Source of the DNA: Ottowia flava
GTDB lineage: Bacteria; Pseudomonadota; Gammaproteobacteria; Burkholderiales; Burkholderiaceae_C
Direction of reading: 5' to 3'
NCBI RefSeq assembly: GCF_042680565.1
Contig: NZ_JBHUEJ010000011.1
Location: 1 to 64,000 of the forward strand
DNA length: 64,000 nt
This document shows positions 1 to 6,220 of the stretch, piece by piece. The stretch's first letter is position 1, and the number at the start of each line of letters is the position of its first letter. The notes under the pieces are model-generated. The model had not been told where the DNA came from, did not search any database, and saw only the letters and a program-made list of their open reading frames with translations. Position numbers and translations under genes: made by a program.

Positions 1-38
1 TGTCGTTTGCTCCGAATGGCTGTAGTGTGCCCTACAGG

Positions 39-410
39 TTAGGGTTTGTCAAGTATATAATTCCCTAAAAATTCCAACTCAGCACGGGCCTTCTTAAGTT
101 CTGCTTCTTGCCGATCCATCGTTGCTTTGTTGCTGACAAGGACGGCAGGCGTTGCGTTCACAAAGTCATCGGAGATAACAGCGCTTTCGCTTTGGATTGC
201 AAGAACATCTTCGCCATCTGTTCGATATTCATTCCCAAGAACGATTGACATCTCCGGCTTTTGCAAGGTGAGTTCACGCCAGCTTTGCTGAATAAAAATC
301 GCATTGGATTCCAGCATTCGCGCAAGTGCTGGAAGGGACTTCTCGGCCCCTTCTTGCGGGATGTTGATGACGATGCGGTTAGCACCCTTTGTGTCAATGA
401 CTGCGAACAT
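39..410 (-). CDS. Hypothetical phage protein (123 aa)
   Basis: Leftward gene of unknown function. The ATG at 408-410 is chosen because AGGAG lies six bases upstream; the open frame continues to 527 but that extension has no ribosome site and unlikely composition. No family is recognised. The N-terminus (MFAVIDTKGANR) looks beta-rich and the last 35 residues are charged and helical (QEAELKKARAELEF). There is no signal peptide or membrane segment. It is the first gene to the left of the distal operator pair at 1119-1154, so it is probably the first gene of a leftward early operon that continues outside the window. That placement is inference. Confidence 0.6.
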   Translation of the reverse strand: MFAVIDTKGANRIVINIPQEGAEKSLPALARMLESNAIFIQQSWRELTLQKPEMSIVLGNEYRTDGEDVLAIQSESAVISDDFVNATPAVLVSNKATMDRQEAELKKARAELEFLGNYILDKP

Positions 411-1118
411 TGTTTTCTCCTGGTTGAAAAACGAAAGGCACCCTTTGGATGCCCTTGGTTTTTGCCCCTCAGTGAAGGGCGTGCCGGTTACGCAATCCGG
501 CTCCATAAGGGACGCATTCATGCCCAAGCTATGACGCTCTGAGGCTTCGTGGTTATCGGCTTCACTTATGCGTTAAGGGCTCGCCAAACCCAAGTACCCC
601 GCGCGCCGTGCGCCTCCTTTGTCCGGGTAACTCGCCTATCAACAACTTGTGCGCATTTCCTCCCCGCGCTGTGGCGAGGCATGCGGCCCACGTTTTGGCG
701 TGGAGCAGGCGAGAGGGAGCGGCCATCTATCCGCTGTGCATCGCCTGTTGGTGCGCTCTGGTTCTTGGCCGCACCGCCTCACCCGGATTCGGAGCTACCC
801 CACTCCCGGTTTGTGCCCACTACTCATCTAAGAGCTGCCACCAACTAAGGCTGGTGATCCGCAGGAATTCGGCGCAATGAGATGTGAAGGGTGGGCAGGC
901 TGCCCACACCTACCTCAAACGTCGTCCCAATGGCTGTTTCGGACTTCCACCGCATTGCCACGCCAAAGGGCTCCTTTCGTCTGTGCGGCTCGGATTGCCA
1001 TTCAAGCCCAGGCTCCGCGTCACCCATCACATCTCACTGCTTGTTAACGATCCCTGCGGCTCGGCTCGATCACTTGGCCCGTCGCCCAACTGGTTGTTGG
1101 TGCGATGGGTGTATTCTG
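411..1118. other. Intergenic stretch with no convincing gene
   Basis: About 700 bases without a believable gene: the frames present are short, lack ribosome sites and have odd composition. Visible structure includes a hairpin GTGGGCAGGCTGCCCAC at 891-907 and a 9-base inverted pair, GAGATGTGA at 879-887 with TCACATCTC at 1027-1035. If the leftward promoter at 1113-1142 is real, this stretch is the long untranslated leader of the 39-410 gene and could hold an antitermination or small-RNA signal. A 61-residue leftward frame at 845-1030 cannot be ruled out. Confidence 0.4.
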
Positions 1119-1154
1119 TACCGAAAACGGTACGCAGCGCAACCGTTTTCGGTA
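1113..1154 (-). promoter_or_regulatory. Distal operator pair with candidate leftward promoter (OL/pL-like)
   Basis: Two 14-base near-palindromes lie 22 bases centre to centre: TACCGAAAACGGTA at 1119-1132 and AACCGTTTTCGGTA at 1141-1154. They match the sites beside the repressor gene at 3518-3556 apart from the central bases. On the minus strand, TTGCGC (1137-1142) and CAGAAT (1113-1118) form a -35/-10 pair with an 18-base spacer. The first operator fills that spacer and the second overlaps the -35. This is the expected design for repressor control of a leftward early promoter, as at lambda OL. The boxes and palindromes are visible; the function is inferred. Confidence 0.65.
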
Positions 1155-1246
1155 TGGCCAAATGAAACAAGATGTGAATTAGCTACAGCGCCAACTTTCC
1201 GTGCACTACTGACCCGCCAGTCAGAAACCCCGCCCAGGCAACAGAA

Positions 1247-1264
1247 AACCGCCCGAAGGCGGTT
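1247..1264 (-). terminator. Intrinsic terminator of the lysogeny operon
   Basis: Read leftward, this is a 7-base stem AACCGCC/GGCGGTT around a TTCG tetraloop, followed by TTCTG. It begins 25 bases after the stop of the 1289-2092 gene and separates the repressor operon from the distal operator. Confidence 0.7.
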
Positions 1265-1288
1265 GTGTGGGGGTGGTGTGGAGGCGAT

Positions 1289-2092
1289 CTAGCCGACGTT
1301 GGAAATGAACAACCGTCGGATGTCTCCGTCGTTCAGTTCGGCCTTTCCAACCAAGGTGATTGGCGTGCCATCAATGAAGGCCGACAAGTAGGGGTTGGCT
1401 TGCACACGAAACAGTGGGTCGGTGATGCTGATGGGAACTCGACTTTCATCGTCGCCAGCAAGACGAACCTTGCCAGTCGCGTTCTCCCGATCCAGCTCCG
1501 TGATGACCGCAGCCCAGGGGCGTTCATCGGTGACCTCGTTGGAGGCCAGCGCCATGATTGCGGCCTTGTCTTCGCTGTCGAACACGGTTCCGTTCACCGT
1601 GATCTGCGATGCGCTGCCACCTATGGGCGTCACAGCCTGCTTGACTGCTGGTTTGAGCGAATCAGCCATCTTGTCGATAGTAGAGAACATTCGATCAACA
1701 AGCTCGCGCTCGCGCTGCCCATTGGCTGACAGGGCGGTTTGAAGGGCGGCGGCGAGATGCTTCACTTCTTCGTGATTGTTGGCAGCTTTGGCAACGATGT
1801 AGGCAACGAGCGCGGCAAGAATGGCGCCCGCGAAGCCTTGGAACACTTGCTGCTGCTTGGCAAGTTCCCATACTTCATAGAGCAGATTAAAGCACTTTGG
1901 TTCGGCTTCTGCCACGAACACACGAGCATTCTGCGCTGGCAGCTTGCGAACGAACTCGCCCGTGATCGCGAAGTGCCCAGCCGTGGCAAGGATGCGCGCA
2001 AATCCGCCAAGCGACTCCGACAACTCCATCGCATCAATGACATGGCGCTCGGCATCGTTGCCGTCGTAGGTGATTTCTACTTTGCCAATCAT
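1289..2092 (-). CDS. Hypothetical phage protein with one membrane segment (267 aa)
   Basis: Last gene of the leftward lysogeny operon. The N-terminal 90 residues look globular. A hydrophobic helix follows (about residues 88-106, GFAGAILAALVAYIVAKAA), then a helical linker and a C-terminal beta-rich domain from about 165 (ITVNGTVFDSEDKAA, AAVITELDRENATGKVRL). Proteins of this layout occur beside repressor genes of Gram-negative prophages, but no function is known to me. Position and membrane helix would fit a superinfection-exclusion or lysogenic-conversion role, which is only a guess. The ATG at 2090-2092 has a weak ribosome site. Confidence 0.65.
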   Translation of the reverse strand: MIGKVEITYDGNDAERHVIDAMELSESLGGFARILATAGHFAITGEFVRKLPAQNARVFVAEAEPKCFNLLYEVWELAKQQQVFQGFAGAILAALVAYIVAKAANNHEEVKHLAAALQTALSANGQRERELVDRMFSTIDKMADSLKPAVKQAVTPIGGSASQITVNGTVFDSEDKAAIMALASNEVTDERPWAAVITELDRENATGKVRLAGDDESRVPISITDPLFRVQANPYLSAFIDGTPITLVGKAELNDGDIRRLFISNVG

Positions 2093-2111
2093 GCGTGCGA
2101 CCTTGTTTGAC

Positions 2112-2204
2112 CTACACCACCCACCACACCACCAGCATCACCACCGCTGAAACCGGCAGCCAGTACAACAGGCTGACCAGGCGGCGCTTGGTGGTGCGGT
2201 ACAT
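2112..2204 (-). CDS. Possible tiny membrane peptide (30 aa)
   Basis: A short frame fills the gap between the 2215-2817 and 1289-2092 genes. It has a basic start (MYRTTKRRLVSLLYW) followed by an almost uninterrupted hydrophobic stretch ending VVMLVVWWVV. The arrangement, positive N-terminus then one membrane helix, and its tight fit in the operon favour a real gene. The ribosome site is weak, so this is tentative. Confidence 0.4.
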   Translation of the reverse strand: MYRTTKRRLVSLLYWLPVSAVVMLVVWWVV

Positions 2205-2214
2205 GGCGGGGACT

Positions 2215-2817
2215 TTACTTCGCGCGGCGAACCACTGTTTCGCTACCGATTTCTAGCCAGTCGATCTCAAGATCGCGCTTAGAAACGACGCAGGTTGCAT
2301 ACGTGTCCAGCATAGCCCCGAATCCGTTTTGCAATTGCAGCCCGCTACCGCTCTTCCACTCAAACCCATACTGATCAGCATCCAAAGGGAATGATTGCGG
2401 CACGCTGGGAACAACGGCGCGCTGTGCGTTCCTTGAGGCGCGCCGGATGGCCGTTTGGCAGTGGAGCAGCGCGCCAGCCGCCTGGGTATCCGCTGGCGAT
2501 TGAGCGGGCGCGGGGCCTTTTGTGGCCTCGCCGTAAAACACGATGAACAGCACTAGGGCGAAAAACACGGCGAGCGCCTTCACGACGGGGCGTGTTCGCT
2601 TTTTCCCCTGCGCTGGCGTTTCCTCGCTGGCGACCTCTTGCTGTACGGGCTGTGCCTTGGCCGCCCCAGTCGGGCGCCGCTGTACCGCCAGAACGCCATG
2701 CTCCGCGACATAGCGATCAACTTTGGCGTAGATCGCGCCGCATTTCGGGCATTGCTCCCCGATGCTGCCGGTGGCTTCAAGATTCAGGTGACTGCACTTC
2801 AGGCAGGTTTTGCGCAT
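2215..2817 (-). CDS. Zinc-ribbon membrane protein (200 aa)
   Basis: The ATG at 2815-2817 is preceded by GGGAGGGG. Residues 4-30 carry a CxxC...CxxC zinc ribbon (KTCLKCSHLN and EQCPKCGAIY). After a polar linker a single membrane helix spans about residues 83-100 (VKALAVFFALVLFIVFYG). The remaining 100 residues would be periplasmic and include two cysteines. Zinc-ribbon plus one-helix proteins are common in prophage lysogeny modules, but no activity is assigned. It lies between the repressor and the 267-residue membrane protein and is probably expressed in the lysogen. Confidence 0.65.
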   Translation of the reverse strand: MRKTCLKCSHLNLEATGSIGEQCPKCGAIYAKVDRYVAEHGVLAVQRRPTGAAKAQPVQQEVASEETPAQGKKRTRPVVKALAVFFALVLFIVFYGEATKGPAPAQSPADTQAAGALLHCQTAIRRASRNAQRAVVPSVPQSFPLDADQYGFEWKSGSGLQLQNGFGAMLDTYATCVVSKRDLEIDWLEIGSETVVRRAK

Positions 2818-2847
2818 ATCCCCTCCCAATAGATACATCGACTTACA

Positions 2848-3495
2848 TCATAGCTTGGCGCCCATCCACACGGCCTGACCAATGATGTGGGCAGGGCTGC
2901 CCTCACCAATGGGTATGTCGTGGCTGTCGGGGTTCAGGCTGTGCGCAACCCAGGCGTCGCCAACTTTTAGGGCTTGTTTCACGATCAGGCCCTCGTCATG
3001 GTGGACGAACGCGAACACCTCGCCGTCCACCGGCTTGCGCTTGGATGTGTTAATCAGCAGTACGGCGCCATCCAATATCTTGGGGTACATCGAGTTTCCC
3101 GAGACATTCACGATCTTCCCGTCCTGCGGCTTGGTGATCCCGCAGTCACGCAAGAAATCAGAGCGGAATTGGAGCGATCCAATCGTCTCGTGGGCGACCG
3201 CCTCTTTGCCCGGCCCTGCGCCGACAGAAACGTCGATCCGGTCAATCGACACGAATTCATCGTCTACCCCCGGCATCCGCAGCAAGGAATCGACGTCGGT
3301 GCGCGCGAAGGTTGCGAACTTCTCCAGGGAGGCGATCCGCACACCGGGATCTCCGTGAGCGATCCGCGCAAGTGTTCCGCCGCCTATCGACAAGCCCACG
3401 TCGGCCATAGCCTGCCGAACCACGCCGATGCCGCGTCCCGCAGCTATCCGTTTGTAGTTGGCGGCCAACGCTGGGTTTAAGTCGGACTGCTTCAT
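2848..3495 (-). CDS. CI-type prophage repressor with S24 self-cleavage domain (215 aa)
   Basis: Master repressor of lysogeny. The N-terminal half has a helix-turn-helix (about residues 20-65). The C-terminal half is a LexA/UmuD-type S24 peptidase: an Ala-Gly cleavage site at 93-94 (SVGAGPGKE), nucleophile Ser135 in VSGNSMYPKILDGA and Lys173 in EGLIVKQAL. By family knowledge RecA filaments would trigger self-cleavage after DNA damage and induce the phage. The start at 3493-3495 is chosen because the open frame up to 3768 runs through the operators and antisense to the Cro-like gene. It diverges from that gene, with two operators between them. Confidence 0.9.
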   Translation of the reverse strand: MKQSDLNPALAANYKRIAAGRGIGVVRQAMADVGLSIGGGTLARIAHGDPGVRIASLEKFATFARTDVDSLLRMPGVDDEFVSIDRIDVSVGAGPGKEAVAHETIGSLQFRSDFLRDCGITKPQDGKIVNVSGNSMYPKILDGAVLLINTSKRKPVDGEVFAFVHHDEGLIVKQALKVGDAWVAHSLNPDSHDIPIGEGSPAHIIGQAVWMGAKL

Positions 3496-3512
3496 ATCTA
3501 CATGGTGCCCCT

Positions 3513-3540
3513 TGCGGTACCGATTTCGGTATGGCACAAT
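3513..3540 (+). promoter_or_regulatory. Candidate rightward early promoter (PR-like)
   Basis: TTGCGG (3513-3518) and CACAAT (3535-3540) are separated by 16 bases, and the first operator palindrome fills the spacer. Transcription would start about 3547, only some nine bases before the ATG of the Cro-like gene, giving an almost leaderless message. The layout mirrors the leftward promoter at 1113-1142. Confidence 0.55.
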
Positions 3541-3556
3541 CAAACCGAAATCGGTA
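3518..3556. promoter_or_regulatory. Repressor operators between divergent repressor and Cro-like genes (OR-like)
   Basis: TACCGATTTCGGTA at 3518-3531 is a 14-base near-palindrome. AACCGAAATCGGTA at 3543-3556 is nearly its reverse complement. The centres are 25 bases apart. The second ends on the A of the Cro-like ATG, so bound repressor would cover the transcription start and start codon. The same motif recurs at 1119-1154. Confidence 0.8.
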
Positions 3557-3804
3557 TGAATATGAGCCACATCGAACCTATTACGGAATACCTGCAAAGG
3601 CGGCTTCGTGATGCTGGTGCCGCGAAATTCGACGCCATTGCTGCGGCGAGCGGTGTTCGCGCCAGCTTCATCCGCAAGTTTGTCTACGGGAGCAGGGACA
3701 ACCCCCGGGTCCAAACCGTCCAGCCATTGCTGGACTTCTTCGCTGCGATTGATCGAGGTGAGATTCATCTCGATTCCCTGCCGCAGCCAGTGGAGGCAGC
3801 ATGA
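3556..3804 (+). CDS. Cro-like helix-turn-helix regulator (82 aa)
   Basis: First rightward early gene, divergent from the repressor. It is short and basic, with a helix-turn-helix in the middle (FDAIAAASGVRASFIRKFV, about residues 25-43). The role is inferred from position: a Cro-type antirepressor acting on the same palindromes. There is no Shine-Dalgarno before the ATG at 3556-3558 (a second ATG is at 3562), which fits a near-leaderless transcript from the promoter at 3513-3540. Its stop overlaps the next start. Confidence 0.75.
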   Translation: MNMSHIEPITEYLQRRLRDAGAAKFDAIAAASGVRASFIRKFVYGSRDNPRVQTVQPLLDFFAAIDRGEIHLDSLPQPVEAA

Positions 3805-4187
3805 AATCCTGTCTCATTTGTGGCGCAGACATCAGCTTCCGCCCCTACGGCACGCTCTACTGCCTTGGCCGCTGTGCTGCGGAGGCGAACCTTCGCAACG
3901 GAGCGGGCGCTGCCTACCGAGCAGTCCAACGCGAGATCGCGGCGGGTCGCATGCTCCCTGCACGCCACTACAAGTGCGTCGACTGCAAGAAGCAGGCCCT
4001 CGATTGGGATCATCGTGACTACAACAGGCCCCTGGATGTAGAGCCCGTTTGCCGGAGTTGCAACAAGAAGCGCGGCCCTGCTCTGCCTGTAGGTGAAGGC
4101 TTGTTCACCAGCAAACAGGCGAAGTTCGTGACGCCGAACTTCGTAGCTCCTCGCCGCTCCGAACTCTCCCCCAAGGAGGCCGCTTAA
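3801..4187 (+). CDS. Small zinc-binding protein, HNH-like (128 aa)
   Basis: Early protein starting with an ATGA overlap on the Cro-like gene. It has two cysteine clusters: C4/C7 and C21/C25 near the N-terminus, and C59xxC62 with C84xxC87 around a WDH/YNRPLDVEPVC segment. The second group resembles the treble-clef zinc site of HNH proteins and of zinc-finger proteins common in phage early regions. A full HNH triad is not evident, so nuclease activity is doubtful. The 35 C-terminal residues look disordered. Confidence 0.6.
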   Translation: MKSCLICGADISFRPYGTLYCLGRCAAEANLRNGAGAAYRAVQREIAAGRMLPARHYKCVDCKKQALDWDHRDYNRPLDVEPVCRSCNKKRGPALPVGEGLFTSKQAKFVTPNFVAPRRSELSPKEAA

Positions 4188-4237
4188 GTGCGCCTCCATC
4201 CCCATCCCTCCGTGCCCGGTTCCCTCAGCGGGCATTT

Positions 4238-4341
4238 CCCTTGCCGCAATGGCAGGGGTCTTTTCGACGCATCCGTTCACAAAGCCTGCCTGCGCAGGGC
4301 TGTCCCCCTCCGGGCCGGTGGTGTTCGGGTGCGTCGAAAAG
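4238..4341 (+). promoter_or_regulatory. Terminator and long stem between early genes, tR1-like
   Basis: In the roughly 260-base gap before the CII-like gene, CCCTTGCC (4238-4245) pairs with GGCAGGGG (4251-4258), followed by TCTTTTC, which looks like an intrinsic terminator. Its U-tract is also the left arm of a 16-base stem, CTTTTCGACGCATCCG (4260-4275) with CGGGTGCGTCGAAAAG (4326-4341, one G-U pair). The two structures share bases and may compete. The position, after cro and before the cII-like gene, is that of lambda tR1. Confidence 0.5.
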
Positions 4342-4446
4342 GCTTGATTTCGAGTCGTCGTCATGCCCTTAGTTTTGACCCAGCACGACTGGTGACGGAA
4401 CGAGTGATTTTCACTTTTCCGATTGCATTTATTCATGGGGACAGCC

Positions 4447-4797
4447 ATGGAACAGAAGCAACTCGCCCTGATGGGGCGCATCAACGGGCCTTCCGTAGCT
4501 CCTACTTCGGTAGTGGCTCAGGCCAAGACGTTCCGGGAAGCCGTTCGGCTGGCCTGGGCACATCGGCGTGTGCACTACGCCACCTTCCGACAGCTTGCCG
4601 CTGAAACGGGGATGACTGTGCAGCACGTCACCGACTACTTCCACCACGACGACAAGCCCACGCGCCGCAGCCTGCCTGCCGAGCGCATCGCGGCCTTTGA
4701 GTCGTTCGTGGGCAACAGCATCGCTTCTCAGTGGCTGGCAGCGCAATCCCAGCTGACCGTGCTCGAAGAAATGCAAGCCGAAAGGATGGCCGCGTGA
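4447..4797 (+). CDS. CII-like phage regulatory protein (116 aa)
   Basis: Probable early transcription regulator. It contains a helix-turn-helix-like segment (TFRQLAAETGMTVQHVTDYF, about residues 49-68) followed by a helical C-terminus. Its position after cro and before the replication genes is that of lambda or P22 cII. The ATG at 4447 is preceded by GGGGA; two in-frame ATGs upstream lack ribosome sites. The sequence itself does not prove CII function; a generic XRE-type regulator is the alternative. Confidence 0.55.
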   Translation: MEQKQLALMGRINGPSVAPTSVVAQAKTFREAVRLAWAHRRVHYATFRQLAAETGMTVQHVTDYFHHDDKPTRRSLPAERIAAFESFVGNSIASQWLAAQSQLTVLEEMQAERMAA

Positions 4798-5027
4798 ACG
4801 TCTACTGGCCCAAAACCCGAATCATCAAGTCGCATGGCAACGCTTTCACGGCGCATCTGGGTGCGACGCCCCAGGAAACGCGCACCTGCCAGCAATGTGG
4901 CGAAACCAAGACGCTCGCCGGGTTTGTTGGCACTCGGATGGTCTGCCGCCGTTGCCGCAACAAGCGCCAAGAGGAACTCCGGGCTAAGGCACGGGCGCCG
5001 CACATGGGTGTTTATTCAAAGGCTTGA
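4794..5027 (+). CDS. Small zinc-ribbon protein (77 aa)
   Basis: Starts with GTG in a GTGA overlap with the previous stop. It contains a four-cysteine zinc ribbon (TCQQCGETK, then VCRRCRNKRQ), and the tail is basic. Likely nucleic-acid binding. Such proteins are common in phage early operons and the exact role is unknown. Confidence 0.6.
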   Translation: MNVYWPKTRIIKSHGNAFTAHLGATPQETRTCQQCGETKTLAGFVGTRMVCRRCRNKRQEELRAKARAPHMGVYSKA

Positions 5028-5028
5028 C

Positions 5029-5235
5029 ATGCATACACAGGTATCCCGACTCGCAAAGCTGCTGGCCCGCAAACGCGGCACCACAGCCTACGAAATCATG
5101 ATCGTGTGCAAGACCGTGTGCCCACATAAGCGCATGTCCGACCTCAAGGCGCGCGGCTGGACGATCGTCAAGAAGCCGATCACAGGCACGCGGTTCCATC
5201 GGTACTTCGGGCAGGCGCCTAAGCGTGGTTGCTGA
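5029..5235 (+). CDS. Small winged-helix-like protein (68 aa)
   Basis: Very basic protein with an N-terminal helical region (VSRLAKLLARKRGTTAYEIM) and a turn-helix-wing pattern (HKRMSDLKARGWTIVKKP). It fits the small helix-turn-helix proteins found next to phage replication genes and may help control or open the origin in the adjacent gene. It follows the zinc-ribbon gene by one base and its stop overlaps the next ATG (TGATG). Confidence 0.55.
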   Translation: MHTQVSRLAKLLARKRGTTAYEIMIVCKTVCPHKRMSDLKARGWTIVKKPITGTRFHRYFGQAPKRGC

Positions 5236-5438
5236 TGACTGCGACCGAATTGGAGCAGGACATTGCGGCTATCGACGCGCGCATCAACCGGCACGCGGAG
5301 CTAGTGGTTGATGCCTGCGACCTGGCGGACTTCCACAAGGCTGAGGTTCGTTCGCTGTACGTGGAGCGGGCGCGCCTGACGGCTATGCGCTCGCCCGCAA
5401 CTGTCCGAGCCATGGAGCAGGCAAGGGGGCTGGTGTGA
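5235..5438 (+). CDS. Hypothetical early protein (67 aa)
   Basis: Short, acidic, all-helical protein (TELEQDIAAIDARINRHAEL) without a recognised domain. The ATG at 5235 overlaps the previous stop, and its own stop overlaps the GTG of the replication gene. This translational coupling supports it being real. Confidence 0.6.
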   Translation: MTATELEQDIAAIDARINRHAELVVDACDLADFHKAEVRSLYVERARLTAMRSPATVRAMEQARGLV

Positions 5439-6220
5439 GTGCCAACGCTTGGTTTCGGCTGTATGCCGAGTTCGCGAATGACCCGAAGGTGCAGATCATG
5501 CCCGAGCACATGCAGCGGCGCTTGATCATGCTGATGTGCCTCCGTTGCGGAAACGTTCTTGAAACGTTACATGAAACGGAGCTTGCATTTCACCTCCGAA
5601 TCAGCGATTCCGAATTGGCGGACACAAAGGCTCTTTTCATGCAAAAAGGCTTCATTGATGACGCCTGGAATCTGCTGAATTGGGACAAGCGTCAGTTCAA
5701 AAGTGATAGCAGCACAGACAGGGTTCGCGCCTATCGCAACAAGAACAAGGCAAGTGAAACGTTACATGAAACGGAAGTGAAACGTTCCAGTAACGCCCTA
5801 GATACAGATACAGATACAGATACAGATAAAGAAGATACGTCGCCAAGCGCCGCCATCGTCAGTCTGCCGACTGACCGACAGCCGCCGTGCGAATACCAAG
5901 CCGTTGTTGACCTGTACAACGAAACACTGCCCGAGCTGCCGTCTGCACGGCTGATGACCGAAAAGCGAAAGAAGGCCATCAAGTCGTTTTGGACGTGGGT
6001 GCTGACGGCGAAAAAGTCGGACGGCAAGCCGCGCGCAACCAACAGCTCCGAAGCGCTTGGCTGGATCGGCGAGTACTTCGCCCGAGCGCGGGACAACGAT
6101 TTCCTGATGGGCCGCACGCCTCCTACCGGACAGCACGCGAATTGGCGCTGTGACCTGGATTTCCTGCTGACGGACAAAGGCAAAACGCAGGTGATCGAGA
6201 AGGCGAGGGCCGCAGCATGA
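5435..6220 (+). CDS. Phage replication initiator / helicase loader (261 aa)
   Basis: Equivalent by position and layout to lambda O or DnaD-type loaders, directly upstream of the DnaB helicase. The N-terminal domain (residues 1-95, NAWFRLYAEFANDPKVQIM) resembles the winged-helix start of phage replication proteins. A low-complexity linker (about 100-145) follows, then a helical C-terminal domain ending WRCDLDFLLTDKG, a motif typical of such loaders. The peptide ETLHETE occurs twice because the gene carries iteron-like DNA repeats at 5550-5786. A hexamer repeat at 5801-5828 encodes DTDTDTDTD. It starts with GTG overlapping the previous stop. Confidence 0.75.
   Translation: MSANAWFRLYAEFANDPKVQIMPEHMQRRLIMLMCLRCGNVLETLHETELAFHLRISDSELADTKALFMQKGFIDDAWNLLNWDKRQFKSDSSTDRVRAYRNKNKASETLHETEVKRSSNALDTDTDTDTDKEDTSPSAAIVSLPTDRQPPCEYQAVVDLYNETLPELPSARLMTEKRKKAIKSFWTWVLTAKKSDGKPRATNSSEALGWIGEYFARARDNDFLMGRTPPTGQHANWRCDLDFLLTDKGKTQVIEKARAAA
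5550..5786. repeat. Iteron-like repeats inside the replication gene; candidate phage origin
   Basis: GAAACGTT occurs four times (5550-5557, 5561-5568, 5756-5763, 5779-5786) and GAAACGGA twice (5573-5580, 5768-5775). The block GAAACGTTACATGAAACGGA is an exact 20-base direct repeat at 5561-5580 and 5756-5775. In lambda and relatives the origin consists of iterons inside gene O, so this is the best origin candidate here. Repeats are seen; function is inferred. Confidence 0.6.
5801..5828. repeat. GATACA hexanucleotide repeat
   Basis: Four full GATACA units plus a partial fifth, immediately after the iteron-like repeats. It encodes alternating Asp-Thr in the linker of the replication protein. Because the unit is six bases, a change in number alters linker length but not frame. 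Confidence 0.85.

Noticed and set aside
549..848. 99-residue rightward frame near the left end
   Set aside because: No ribosome site and Pro/Arg/His/Cys-rich composition; no sign of coding, though the region may be transcribed.
4188..4604. GTG-started frame between the zinc protein and the CII-like gene
   Set aside because: It overlaps the CII-like gene in a different frame and its composition is unlike a protein; the segment looks like structured RNA instead.
5801..5828. GATACA repeat as a phase-variation switch
   Set aside because: The unit is six bases, so changes stay in frame; only linker length can vary.
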